Positions 49,701-58,612 of a DNA stretch of 64,000 nt are shown piece after piece. This stretch comes from Meandrina meandrites (Eukaryota; Cnidaria; Anthozoa; Scleractinia; Meandrinidae), in assembly GCA_963693305.1 (NCBI GenBank), contig OY855906.1:25621289-25685288 (forward strand), in the 5' to 3' direction. Within the stretch, counting starts at the first letter, position 1. Each line of letters begins with the position of its first letter. Position numbers and translations under genes: made by a program. Below the pieces are notes generated by a model. That model saw only the letters and a program-made list of their open reading frames with translations, did no database searches and was not told where the DNA came from.

Positions 49701-52700
49701 TATTTTCATCATCAATATAAAACAGAAACCTTTCTGCAAGCAAGTACGAGTTTCTTTCGACGAGCGCGAGAAACAAACAACTCTAGTCACCAGTGCATTT
49801 CGGCCAAACCACTGACGTGACGATTTTACTTGGACTGGTACAATATTAATTTCGCAACCAGAAGCAGAAACGTGCCCTAACTTACGTCTAACTTGTAAGC
49901 ATAACATAATCAGTACCGATATTCCCACGGCCGTGCTAAAAATAGCTTTCGATGAAGTTGTATGACACGCTTGACTGCACACCCAAAAAGCTAGTCTTCT
50001 TTTCAGGCGTTGTTTTTTGCGTGACGAGCCCAAACAACGGCTTGAAAGGAGACTACCAAAAAGCTGTCTGTCTTTTTTTCTTTTGCCTATGAGGAAACGT
50101 AACCGCAAACCGCTTTGCGTTGGGAACATTAAATACACTAAAAAGGTATTGCGTCAGCCATGGAATGCGCTGACGTTGCAGCTTTCACTTTCGGTACGTG
50201 ACAAACAAATGACAAACAAGATTATGTTTAATTTGCATGTTTATTTCGCCAGAAGCGACGGTCGCTAATTTGTTTGCAATTTTGCGACTATTTCTTGTCG
50301 GTTTAGCCAGTTGAAGTGAATCTTTTGGCTGTTTCATCGAGGCGAGTTCAGAGATCTGAAGAAAATAAATTTGGCCGACGTAAACACTTGCAAGCATTAC
50401 GTCATTGGTACGGAAATAACCGCATTGCACCGCCACATTACAAAAGATAGCCATCAACAATGCGAAGCTTGAAACGCGAGACTCGCACAACGACTACTAT
50501 ACCTTCCTACGGCCCTCACTCGCGGCACAAATGATGATTTTCTCTTGCTGTGCCATCCAACCACGTTGTCGAAACACCTAATTTCATATTTGCCGAGCAG
50601 ACAGAACGTGCCCTTGTAACATCATCACGTCATGAGCTTTTCAAACGATCGTACAGTACATAACTCATGACCGCCCATGTGAAGTCCTACTATTCCTAAG
50701 CAGGAAACGTCGAACCGTCTCCGGCCACATTCCAACCTCACGAAAATACCAATTATTTGGCAACTCTCAAACCAAAATAAACGCACATGCCTCGACCTAT
50801 TACAATTACGTTATTCTTAATTTGGGGGGAACACCTTGAGAGATTTGTGGTCGCTCGTGTTATTACTTAGCCAAAGCTCCTACTAATAGGAAACCTACTA
50901 ATGCTATACTTTTAACCGAGAGAAAAAAGTTTAAACACCGCGCGGTCAGAATCTCAAACATTTCTCGTTTAATTTCTTTAACACTCGCCCTTACAAACAA
51001 CCCACAGTGCATTTGTTCCATTTGGGGACCAAAACAAAATTGAAACGTTGCGCAAACCCGCAACACTGACATTAAAAATGGAAGTCACAACATTTATTCT
51101 CAATACACATATTCTGTCGTCAACTGAACTAGTTGATTCGGTAAACCGAGAGAATTACCTTCACCACCATCAAATTTCCAAACACTTTTCGGTTTCAGAA
51201 CCCACACACAATGTTCTCACCCAAAGCTACATAAAAATCAAGAACTGGAATAGAGACTTCAGACCAACACGGCCCAATAAGGTTGAATCTATAGCAAAAC
51301 AAAGATGGCCGTACCTTGAACCCAAAACAAATTATTCTTAAAAACGATCCATATATACAAGCCGCAATTTGATTGGTCCTTGATAGAATCCCAAATCTGA
51401 TTGGTGTGAAATACATACATGAATGATCCACCCAACCATCCACCATCCACCCACTTAATAGCCAAATACGTCTTCACGCCGACTAAAAGTTATTTTTTTT
51501 TGAAAAAAATAACTCAAAAATGGTCCTCAGTGTCTGAATCCAATTTCCAACAACTATGGTTGAAAGTACAGTGTAAGAAATTTAAATCGTTTCTTCTCTG
51601 TACAGCTTATAGACCACCTGTCGCTTCGATTGATTTTCTAGAGACCTTGAGCGAGACATTTGTAGATTCCTTGGTGCATGGTTTAAACGTGATAATACTT
51701 GGAGACCTTAACTGCAATGTACTTGGCAGTGATCCTGATGGTTGCGCCTTGAATGATTTCTGTTCGACTTTTGGCCTATCACAACTAGTCAAAACCCCAA
51801 CAAGAGTAACTGAAAAATCCAAATCACTCATTGATGTTGCTTTAACGACGAACGAGAATATCATCTATGCTTGTGGTGTGAAACAATCCGCAATCAGCGA
51901 TCACAGTCTGGTAAGCCTAACACTGAAATTCAAGACGCCAAGGCCGCGGAGTTCTTTCGCAAACACGAGAAGCTATAAAAATTACGACCCTAATAGCTTT
52001 ATTAAAGATCTGGCTAATGCTCCTTTCCATATTGTGAACGTTTTCGACGAACCCGATGATCAAGTGCATGCCTTTAACTGCCTTTTCTTGCCTGTTTTGG
52101 ATGATCACATTCCCATCAAACGAGTTAAGATTAATTCAAGGCCTAATCCATTCATCATACCGGAGATTAAAGAACTTATGAACACGCGTGATATGTGGCA
52201 CAAAAGAGCTGTGAGAACTAATGACAAATTACATTGGAATGCATACCGCTTCTTTCGTCAAGAAGTTAAACGCGAGATCAGGCTTGCTGAAAAAAAACAT
52301 GTTCGCTCTGAAATTCTAAAATCGAATGGTAATTCCAACTCGATTTGGAAAATACTTAATCGCTGCATCCCAAAGAAGAATGCACCGTTGGCCACCGTCG
52401 AAAATCCTTATCTCGTAGCAAATAAATTCAACGAATTTTATGCAAATGTAGGAAAGGCGACAGCTTTAAAAGCTGTGAATCTTGCCGTGGAACACAATCT
52501 TAACACCCAAAACATGGATGGAAGTGATCCGTGCGAAATTGATCGTAGCCCCGGTCAAAATAATATCACCACATTTGCATTTCAATCGATTACCGAAGCG
52601 GTGATGTGAAGAAGATTATAAAGAGTCTTCCATCAAACAAAGCTCCTGGTTGCGACAAAGTCAATGGCAAAACCTTGAAAGATAGCTTACCAGTCATCGC

Positions 52701-54317
52701 TCCTGTAATAACCAGTCTTATTAACAACTCCTTCCTTTCAAGCAGCTTCCCACTTTCTTGGAAAAAAGCAGAAGTCGTTCCAATCCTTAAATCGGGGGAT
52801 AGCGAGGAGCCTGCGAACACGAGACCTATCTAAAGTGTGCGAAAGGGCAGCGCACTATTGGGAAGAAGGCTTCATGTAAGTATATACCAGAGTGTGTTCT
52901 GAGTAGTGACACAATTATGGTCACGACAATGTGCGATTAGTTTGACGACCTGATCTTCCTTAATGTTGAGAAGGCAGGCGCGAGATGGAGGAATTAATTA
53001 AAAAGATTGTACTGTAAACACATCATTGTACTCTTCTGGTAACTGTGCCTTTCCTGAGCACATTAATGCGTGGATCTCGGTCACAGTCAATAGACTTTAT
53101 GAGGCCACGCCCCTTTATTATTTTGACTAGTGTGGTTCATCTTTTGACGGAAAGCGTTAAATGTTGTTTTGGCGTCTATGGGTGTCAAGATCAAAACCTG
53201 ATTGAGTTGCTTCTAGCATCCAAAAGACGGACTCCTCCTAGTAATAGACTAGTAATCATCTTATGGCAATGAAGTACATTCAGCTCCAGTGGTCATTAAG
53301 GAAGCCGCCACTTTATGGGCTTTGAGGGGCTTAGCATCTAAGGATATGGCGAGAGTGACTATCTCTTTTGATCATCGAGACAATAACGTTGAGTTATGTC
53401 AAACATTGCAAGCAGTTTTTATCAAATTCATTCGCAATCTAGATCAAGTAGAAGCCAATTAGTCCTAGCGCGTGCTAATCTTTTAACGAACGCAATTTTT
53501 ACTCTGATGAAGGTGGACAGAGGCCACCGAAAATTTAGTGTTAAAAAAACCTAGATCGGATGAATCATTCTAGTGAAATTAAGTCTACCGATCGCCACAG
53601 ACAAAGTGTAGTTGTTTTATCTTTCATTTTTCTTTCGTCCATGCAAATCTCAAACTTCACAGATCATGCGATACATACATACAAACACTTTATTTATTCT
53701 CAAATTTAAAGAGTAGCATTTCTGCTAATTTCTTCAAGCTAAACTACAGACGAAGTTATACAATCATATATAGGACAAAATAAGATTCCGGAAAGAGTTG
53801 AAATCCGTGGTAGTGCGTTGTGGTTAGGAAGTGTGTTCCAGGATTTGGCCGATAAATAACTAAAAGAATTTAGGCCATATGTATTTGTATATATTTTACG
53901 TAGGGTGAAAAAAGAAAATCAATGTACCACCCTCAGTACAATTGCGATTAGAGAGACGGTGGTGATTGTAAATGTATTGTAATTTTTGTATTATTTTATT
54001 ATAAATTATAACATTTGAATTAATCATTGAATTGGAAAAATCTTCTTTGCAGGTACGCTCAGCGCGCTGGCACACACATTTCTTCATTTAAACTTGTCGA
54101 CTGGGCCAAACGTCCCTTCCCAGGACAGGATCTGTTTATAGTTGGAGAGGCTTATCACCCATTGAGGGGCTGGATGGAAGGTGCACTGCTATCAGCCCAA
54201 AATGCATTGCGGGAAGGATGGAACATAGGAAGTAGTTTTGAAGATCCAACGCTGGGAAGAGAGTTTTCACAAGGACATATGATTAGTAACCACTTAGAAT
54301 TGAGCCTGTTTCCTTAA
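30915..54317 (+). CDS. membrane-anchored flavin amine oxidase, L-amino-acid-oxidase type
   Basis: Six exons join in phase: 30915..31134, 32075..32260, 33039..33081, 34446..35210, 46338..46541, and a terminal exon at 54053..54317 (560 aa) or alternatively 48258..48543 (567 aa). Family members oxidatively deaminate amines or amino acids using FAD, releasing a keto acid, ammonia and H2O2. The dinucleotide-binding motif VGGGISG (87-93), Glu113 and the RFGGR segment (117-121) bind FAD. The substrate-lobe region GAWRVDEGHSSVW follows, and the C-terminal signature VGEAYHPLRGW..GALLSAQNAL completes the FAD site. Residues 26-48 are a single hydrophobic helix after a Lys/Arg-containing N-terminus with no signal-peptide cleavage pattern, predicting a type II membrane protein with the enzyme outside or luminal. 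Substrate is unknown; an immune or antimicrobial role through H2O2 is only analogy with secreted mollusc enzymes. Confidence 0.9.
31135..32074. other. amine oxidase intron 1
   Basis: Donor AAAG|GTAAGA, acceptor attaacag|ATG. Nothing assignable inside. Confidence 0.7.
32652..33017. mobile_element. foldback MITE with TTAA ends (piggyBac-type)
   Basis: Arms of about 150 bp are inverted copies; the ends read ttaaagggaacctccactct on the left and the reverse complement on the right. TTAA lies at both borders (32652-32655 and 33014-33017), the target of piggyBac-like transposases. It sits 20 bp before the acceptor of oxidase exon 3. Confidence 0.85.
33606..34075. repeat. about 470-bp repeat, copy 1 (second copy at 48522-48955)
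   Basis: Near-identical to 48522-48955, in the same orientation (shared gatgaagacggcgggatata, accatttgattcagactatg, caaccatataccatagaa). Its right part carries ccccattaagcggccaccct and, further on, ggccgcttaataaggggtgg, which are roughly inverted and look like a MITE. It contains an AATAAA hexamer near 33837. It lies in oxidase intron 3. Confidence 0.85.
34114..34422 (+). mobile_element. tRNA-derived SINE
   Basis: The head (about 34123-34198) has a pol III A box (tggcctaatggttagtg) and B box (ggttcgagcc, 34176-34185) and looks derived from a tRNA, possibly tRNA-Arg by its anticodon region. The body has ttcttgggcaagacactta, a conserved central segment of many animal SINEs. The tail is ttacctacctac. 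A 13-bp direct duplication, cttttgtcgttgt, flanks it at 34101-34113 and 34423-34435. The right copy is part of the pyrimidine tract of the acceptor for oxidase exon 4. Confidence 0.9.
35428..35475. repeat. (TTTA)n microsatellite
   Basis: About 40 bp of tandem ttta units, slightly interrupted at the right end. Confidence 0.9.
35950..36339. repeat. direct repeat, copy 1 (TRIM-like or tandem duplication)
   Basis: Starts ttcttgtcgctt and ends ttcgctttcaa, about 390 bp. The same sequence recurs at 36860-37217 with small deletions. Open frames on the minus strand of both copies give near-identical short peptides with no known domain. Confidence 0.85.
36860..37217. repeat. direct repeat, copy 2
   Basis: Matches 35950-36339 from ttcttgtcgctt to ttcgctttcaa, with one deletion of about 30 bp near 37098. 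The 520 bp between the copies is non-coding. Confidence 0.85.
37480..38060. repeat. inverted-repeat pair, left member
   Basis: Several blocks match the reverse complement of about 44980-45440: tgtaacgagcgccg, agaactttgctgctcaaa, atgatttgagtctaa, ttttcctatgcggtataactcagaatcactt. The two copies lie in opposite orientation within the same intron and flank the LINE. Confidence 0.7.
38471..38851. mobile_element. element with about 50-bp inverted ends enclosing a 20-25-bp minisatellite
   Basis: The ends read tgcgagccagcgagccatgc on the left and its complement gcatgactcgctggctcgca on the right, with gcagacctgcgaggcactt paired inside. Between them ggttagcctaaatagcac(t)tc-type units repeat about six times, in two clusters (38520-38600 and 38690-38770). 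A cgagtcatgcgaggcaagcg copy sits in the middle. Confidence 0.8.
39338..39366. repeat. pair of TGACGTCA palindromes
   Basis: Two perfect cAMP-response-element-type octamers lie five bases apart (atgacgtcataaaatgacgt), and a third occurs at about 35919. The setting is repeat DNA inside an intron, so they more likely belong to a transposon end than to a promoter. Confidence 0.5.
40682..40752. repeat. (TTTA)n microsatellite
   Basis: About 70 bp of nearly uninterrupted ttta units. Confidence 0.95.
40857..40879. repeat. poly-G run
   Basis: About 22 consecutive G residues, one of several G or C runs in this window (also 13561, 23220, 32490 and 43651). Confidence 0.9.
41081..42735 (-). mobile_element. 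5'-truncated non-LTR retrotransposon (CR1/L2-like) with reverse transcriptase
   Basis: The minus strand encodes a reverse transcriptase missing its N-terminal part: NYRPISLLSIFNKL, LDLCKAFDTVNHKILL, GVPQGSVLGPLLFLLYIND and the catalytic FADDTNLF are all intact over about 440 residues ending at 41390. A TAG interrupts the frame at about 42745, where coding homology stops. The 3' end runs through a short untranslated region into a (TTG)n tail at 41081-41100, typical of CR1/L2-type elements. No endonuclease domain is present, so this copy cannot move on its own. Confidence 0.9.
44262..44720. mobile_element. about 460-bp MITE, GC-rich ends
   Basis: The ends read tcagtcaattccggcagtgc on the left and, reverse-complemented, tcagtcaattccagcagtgc on the right, followed on both sides by ccat, a C-run and gggc. 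Inner segments rich in atgccccg/cgggcat also pair. No target duplication could be fixed. Confidence 0.8.
44980..45440. repeat. inverted-repeat pair, right member
   Basis: Reverse complement of the 37480-38060 segment in several blocks, including ttctgagttataccgcatag and gcgggcgctcgttacagttt. Confidence 0.7.
47200..48190. mobile_element. about 1-kb foldback element in oxidase intron 5
   Basis: Two halves are inverted around about 47700-47770: caatagcctc.atttggcg, the gagcttcgctctcggaaaac core, ggtctcccaaa/tttgggagacc, cgtaaatcgcaaa and gatattccccagtttt all pair between halves. Each half also holds its own smaller hairpin (cagttttcctcgagc against ctcggaaaactg). The equivalent intron of the duplicated copy (52878-54052) lacks it, so insertion followed or distinguished the duplication. 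Confidence 0.8.
48258..48543 (+). CDS. amine oxidase terminal exon, copy A (repeat-altered end)
   Basis: After acceptor ctttccag, this exon continues the oxidase in phase (GGAT split codon, then HVQRAGTHISSFKL) through the FAD-binding signature VGEAYHPLRGWIEGAL. After SNHLE it departs from copy B: the last residues (CLLKDNRIKCQE) run into the 470-bp repeat that starts at about 48522, and the stop codon lies inside that repeat. An AATAAA at 48750 within the repeat could serve for polyadenylation. The protein would be 567 residues if this exon is used. Confidence 0.75.
48522..48955. repeat. about 470-bp repeat, copy 2
   Basis: Same orientation and more than 90 percent identical by eye to 33606-34075. 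It begins inside the last codons of oxidase exon copy A and provides its stop codon. Confidence 0.85.
48960..49125 (+). mobile_element. LINE endonuclease domain, N-terminal fragment
   Basis: Translates as YDIFTISESWLD, then IQIPGYKMFRQDRG and SGGLVVYVKN, matching the start of the apurinic-type endonuclease of CR1/jockey-like LINEs. It stops at about 49125 and the continuation appears at about 51507, so one element was split by an insertion. Confidence 0.75.
49126..51506. mobile_element. 2.4-kb insertion splitting a LINE, unidentified
   Basis: This segment separates two parts of one LINE endonuclease frame. Near each end lies a similar stretch (gccgactaagagctac...ggaaaaataactcaaaaa at about 49282 and gccgactaaaagttat...aaaaaataactcaaaaa at about 51478), which could be direct terminal repeats. 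On the minus strand, two overlapping open frames (49542-50138, 198 codons, and 49495-49776) have no domain I recognise. Confidence 0.5.
51507..52849 (+). mobile_element. LINE endonuclease C-terminal part and start of reverse transcriptase, broken
   Basis: Continues the LINE: AYRPP, then LGDLNCNVLG and SDHSLV, which are endonuclease catalytic motifs, then a linker and KAPGCDKVNGKTLKDS and PLSWKKAEVVPILKSGD of the RT N-terminus. A frameshift lies near 52606. After TRPI, codons are missing before KVCERAAH, and the element ends abruptly at about 52849, where duplicated oxidase sequence begins. This copy is non-functional. Confidence 0.85.
52850..54052. repeat. duplicated oxidase segment: end of exon 5 and intron 5
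   Basis: From tattgggaagaaggc to the acceptor, this copies 46522-48257 at well over 90 percent identity in shared parts, including intron sequence. Only about 26 bp of exon 5 are included. The copy contains its own insertions (about 53461-53615 and 53684-53985) and lacks the foldback element of the original. Confidence 0.85.
53684..53985 (-). mobile_element. LINE 3' end inside the duplicated intron
   Basis: The minus strand encodes NSFSYLSAKSWNTLPNH and a short tail to a stop, the usual C-terminal end of CR1/jockey-like reverse transcriptases (YGL.SF.Y...WN.LP). It ends in a sequence reading aataaataaagtgtttgtat on the minus strand. A frameshift separates it from an upstream coding piece. 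Confidence 0.65.
54053..54317 (+). CDS. amine oxidase terminal exon, copy B
   Basis: After acceptor tctttgcag, this exon joins exon 5 in the same phase as copy A and encodes YAQRAGTHISSF through VGEAYHPLRGWMEGAL to a short end, SLFP and stop. It is unaltered by the 470-bp repeat, so it is probably closer to the ancestral end. It differs from copy A by a handful of substitutions. Using it requires splicing over about 7.5 kb and past copy A. Confidence 0.75.
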
Positions 54318-54642
54318 AGAAAATGTGTAAGATTTGAAACCTTGATGAACTCGGAAATACTTTTGTGATTTTTTCAATTTATTTTCAAAAGATACCCTAA
54401 AAAGCTAAAAGCTGTGTTTTCATTTAACAAATATATTCCATTTTGCACTGCTTTCGCAAATAACGTAAGAATATGGTTAGAACTGAAAGGCGAGCTGGCC
54501 ACTGGTATTCGTACTTACAACATTTTGACGCCTTGCAGGCGCGGATCTAGGGAAAACGTCGACCGATTTACATCCAAACGGGCGCCGAAGGCGCAAGCTC
54601 CCGATTCTAACTTCCTAATGTCCCATTTCCTGGGTATTTGAG

Positions 54643-55600
54643 TCATTCTGACATAATATTTGATAGTTTTATCTCCTTGGGTGAAGCCTTGCAAAGCGGT
54701 GAATTTTCCCTCGATGTCATCTCTGTGTTGTAGTGGATATGCAAGAATACAAGTCCCGTTAATCTCGTCTGTGGCATGGTGCTTCTTAAATAGCTTTTCA
54801 GACGCCTCAAAGTAGACACATTCCTCTCACGCTCGCATGTGGTGACTGGTAAGGTGGCAAATATTTTGAGGCACTCTGGGATGTTAGGATACATCGTCTG
54901 GTCAATCGACTTTAAATTTGCTAAGGCAGTTGTCGGGACGGTGTTAGGATCTTGTCGTTCCCACTTTCTTTCCCACAAAGTCATCTCGGCATCAATGCTT
55001 ATAGGTGAGTGCAACGAATCTCTATAGAACATGGAAAACTGGCCAAAGGACGTCATCCATGTTTCTTTTGATGTCAGTAGAATGGATGGAACAGCAAACA
55101 GGCATTGCATTGCTGTTTCTTGGTCACCGCTGCCAAATCGAATTTCCAGCTCACTGATGAGATGGTCTACAAATGGAATCGTGAGATTTCTCCTGTAGTG
55201 GTCTTCCATCGATTCAGCAGGGGTGTTTGCACGGTTGCGCTGTACTTGACAGGTTTTTGGTTTTTGCACTGTGATGCCCAACTTCTCTGAAATTCGGCAT
55301 GCGTCTTGAAACTATTTTGCGTGTTTTTCTTCTACCTTTTGGCGCACAGATGATATCGTTTTTACAACTATCTTTGATGTCGCTAAAAATGCCCTGAATG
55401 TCACAGGATGTGCCTTGTATTTTGACTGTTATCCCCTTAACGAACATTAGCACTGCCTGGCAGACTGTTAAGGTGACAACAAAGTCAAAATTGGCGATGG
55501 CGTGGTAATGGCTAACTGCTTTCTTAGTTGAATCTGTATTCCTACTTGAATCTGTATCTAGGAGCTTTTGACGGCGGGATTCAGGACAAACATCGTTCAC
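54643..55600 (-). pseudogene. hAT-superfamily transposase remnant, frameshifted
   Basis: Two overlapping minus-strand frames (55600-55214 and 55281-54643) together form the C-terminal half of a hAT-type transposase. The first has an HYHAIANFDFVVTLTVCQA and FVKGITVKIQG region. The second has EDHYRRNLTIPFVDHLI and the C-terminal dimerisation block PECLKIFATLPVTTCERERN followed by STLRRLKSYLRSTM. The frame change lies at about 55270. No N-terminal zinc finger or intact catalytic core is visible, so this is an inactive copy or fragment. Confidence 0.85.
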
Positions 55601-55649
55601 TTTCTGGACAAGGAGAGCTTTCTTCGGGGAGTATTCAAAGGACCTTCAA

Positions 55650-56440
55650 TAGCGTGATCGCGTGACCGCCATTTGGGGCCGGGAGAAAAGTGGTACTCAG
55701 GCTGTAAAATTCTTAGGCCAGAACGTGTCTATGGCCGGTTATTGGCATGCCTCAGATGTCATACCCTCATTGCTTCTAAGATGCATACGCCAAGAATAAC
55801 AAGCTTTACTTAGTTTCAACTTAGTATTAATCAGTTGCTGTTATTTACAAGATTATTTTTAACAAGCCAGTTGATTTCATACTGAACAGTAAGATCGTCT
55901 CTTCTGATAAATTATTCTTTACTAGTACAGCTTCTTGCTTGGCAAGATAAGCATTTCAACATAAGACACACACTGCAAAATTTTGATTGTAAACAGAAAA
56001 GGGATTGCAGTGTCTGAGGCAACAGGAAAGAATGGTACCTGAAATTGGGTAGTTGAAAGATTTTTGGGGACTAAAAGCTGTAGTGGCAGAAAATTTTTGG
56101 GACTCAATAATACTTAAAATTTACTTTATTGCCTGAATTTTTCCCAATATGCAAGAGAATTTATATATACAATCAGGGTAATCCTGAACAAAATATTACA
56201 ACTTTTCCATAAGCATACCTGGAACATTTTCAGAGACTAAATATCATGATTTTTTAATCATCGAAGGCATTGCATGTGGCACGTGGGAACGATAGAATAA
56301 ACTTCCCATGTTAAAACAATTCTAACCTGTGCCAAATTCTATAATTATAACAAAGAGTTGAGTTTGAGTTCGTTCCCTCAGTACACGATAAAACAGGAGA
56401 AGATTAAAAACTGCTCGGAAACGAAAATTCGCAATACTTC
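55650..56440. other. intergenic, nothing assignable
   Basis: AT-rich sequence downstream of the oxidase and beside the hAT remnant; no gene or clear repeat seen. Confidence 0.4.
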
Positions 56441-56446
56441 AACCAG

Positions 56447-56586
56447 TCACCTCGCCACCAGGGAATCTCGCCACCAACCAACTCGCCACCAAAACTGGTG
56501 TATTCCTCGTTCTTTAATCCATGAGCCGAGGTGACTTTGCTTGGTGGCGAGGTGGTTGGCGGCGAGTCTTCCTGGTGGCGAGGTAA
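56447..56586. repeat. hairpin built from CTCGCCACC units
   Basis: The left arm carries ctcgccacc three times; the right arm carries ggtggcgag or close variants three times with matching spacing. Spacer about 40 bp. Confidence 0.85.
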
Positions 56587-57039
56587 CCGGTAACCGCCAA
56601 GTAATATCATAGCCCGATGAAAGAGTTATTATAGTTAAATGTAATAGAGTTCTTCATATTGCAACAGCAAACAGCCACGCTCTAAACTCATTTTTAGCCG
56701 AAGTATCTTTTCTGATGGCATGCATATCGGCTATCATGATGCTTCAGCTGTCTTAGCCTTGAGAACGGGACATCGTGGAAAATAATCGTTAAAGGAGCAA
56801 TGTCACGATGTTTTAGTCATTTTTCTGATTACTTTGAAATTGAAGGAAACCTTAAAATAATAGTTTTCTAACATAAAAAATCACCAATGGAATAATAAAA
56901 ACACGAAATGACCAAGAGTGGTTTCAACTGACAAACATTAAGACCGATTACAATCAACAAACTTGAAAAAACTGGCAAGTTTTTTCAAGATGCGTTGTCC
57001 GTGACGTAGCTCCTTTAATATTGCTTAGTACAGTACGGT

Positions 57040-57463
57040 GGAGACGTGGAGACGAACAAAAAAGGCACTACAGAAGATCCAAACATTCATAAACAGTTGC
57101 CTGAGACGTATCCTAAACATCTGGTGACCTGTGAAAATTCGGAACGAAGAGCTGTGGCAGCGAGGTGATCAAGAGCCAGTGGGAAGACAGATGCTAAAGA
57201 GGAAATGGGGCTGGATTGGCCATACCCTGCGGAAAGAAGCAAGTAACATCACGCGCCAGTCCCTGACCTGGAATCCACAAGGGAAGAGAAGGAAAGGGCG
57301 ACCCAAAAATAGCTGGATACGCGACACGGATACAGAGCTTAGGATGATGGGCTACACCTGGAAAGAAGTTGTGCGAACAGCCCAAGTTAGAGTTCGCTGG
57401 AGAGCTGTTGTTGATGGCCTATGCTCCACTTGGAGCGACGGGCCTAAGTAAGTAAGTAAGTAC
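57040..57463 (+). mobile_element. RTE-like LINE 3' end
   Basis: Encodes the C-terminal region of an RTE-type polyprotein: IRNEELWQRGDQEP, KRKWGWIGHTLRKEASNI, WNPQGKRRKGRPKNSW, ending at GPK. Upstream coding (RRTKKALQKIQTFINSCLRR) is in frame but broken by a TGA where Trp is usual. The tail is (TAAG)n, as in RTE elements. Most of the element is missing at the 5' side. Confidence 0.85.
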
Positions 57464-58440
57464 AGTACGGTGGAATCCCGATTTATCGAACGGAGGAAAC
57501 GAAAATTGATTTGAGAAAGCGCGGAAATAATTGAAGCGTTCAAATGAGTGAAAAAAACAAAAAAAAAATACAAAGCAGCTTGTTATACTCTTTCTTCTAT
57601 CAGACTCGAGGGCCGACGACATATTTATTTTTGCTCACCGCTCTATACTGGAGCTTAGTCCTTCCGCAATCTAAGCAATGTTTTGGTTTTGTGTGAGCCA
57701 ATCAGATTACAGGAAATCGTATATCCAGAAATGGATATCCCCCGAACTGATGGTTTTCTAGTATACTGATAGTTCTTTTTTTTCGAATGGAACGTCTTTC
57801 ATATTCCAAGAGTGAGGTGAAGAAAGCTCTCTCTTTAGTTTTCTCTAATCTGTAGTTTGTATTTTATATGGAACTTGCACTGTCCTACAAGCGTATGTAG
57901 TATTTTTGAAATACGATCGAGAAAATTGCTCAAACGCAAAAAAAAAAAAAAAAAAAATACCGACGTAAAGAATTACTTCACACCTGTAAATAATAGTGTT
58001 GTTTACTAGTGCTTTTCTAATCAGTGTTTTTCCTTAACACTACAAACGATAAACAACCTATAATGCTTACAATGTTCACAATACGTTCAATACACTTACA
58101 ACATGTACACCATACTTAATACTAACGATACTGAAAATACTTACAATAATACCAATATGTACAATACACAGTCATCAGAAACCCGTAAGGGTTGTTTAAC
58201 CCCTTATAATACTTACTTACAATACTTAAAATACCTCAATTGCCCACTTATATACCACACTGGCCGCCTAAATAATAAGTAAATGGATAAATAAGTTGGT
58301 TATCTAATACTACTTCGTAGAGTACAAATAACGCGCGAAACGGGTACAAATATCACACGATATTTGTACTCGTCTCATTCCCCCCGACCGCGCGAAAGAT
58401 TACAAACCTTGGCAAGTCAGAATTTTGGGGGAAACGAAAA
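57463..58440. other. intergenic, nothing coding
   Basis: Starts with acagtacggtggaatcccga, which resembles a pogo/Tigger-type terminal repeat, although I could not find its partner. A poly-A run lies at about 57940-57957. An imperfect inverted pair (gtacaaat..cgcgcgaaa) lies near 58320-58400. Confidence 0.35.
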
Positions 58441-58442
58441 CG

Positions 58443-58612
58443 TTGGATAATAAATCTCTTATTAGACATTTTAGTGTGTATTATCGTTGTAAATTTTTAC
58501 TCATCATTTGTATTTTGACTAGCCCTTTGGGCTCGCCAAAATACTGCATGACTCGTAAAAATATACAGCGATACTACACACTAAAATGTCTAATAAGATA
58601 TTTATTAGTCAG
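58443..58612. repeat. hairpin element with about 70-80-bp arms
   Basis: The left arm (taatctcttattagacattttag-like, then gtgtgtattatcgttgtaaa) pairs with the right arm (tacagcgatactacacactaaaatgtctaata). The spacer includes tagccctttgggctcgcc, itself a small palindrome. Confidence 0.8.

Noticed and set aside
49542..50138. 198-codon minus-strand open frame treated as a gene
   Set aside because: No recognisable domain, overlapping alternative frame, inside an insertion in a LINE; reported only as an observation.
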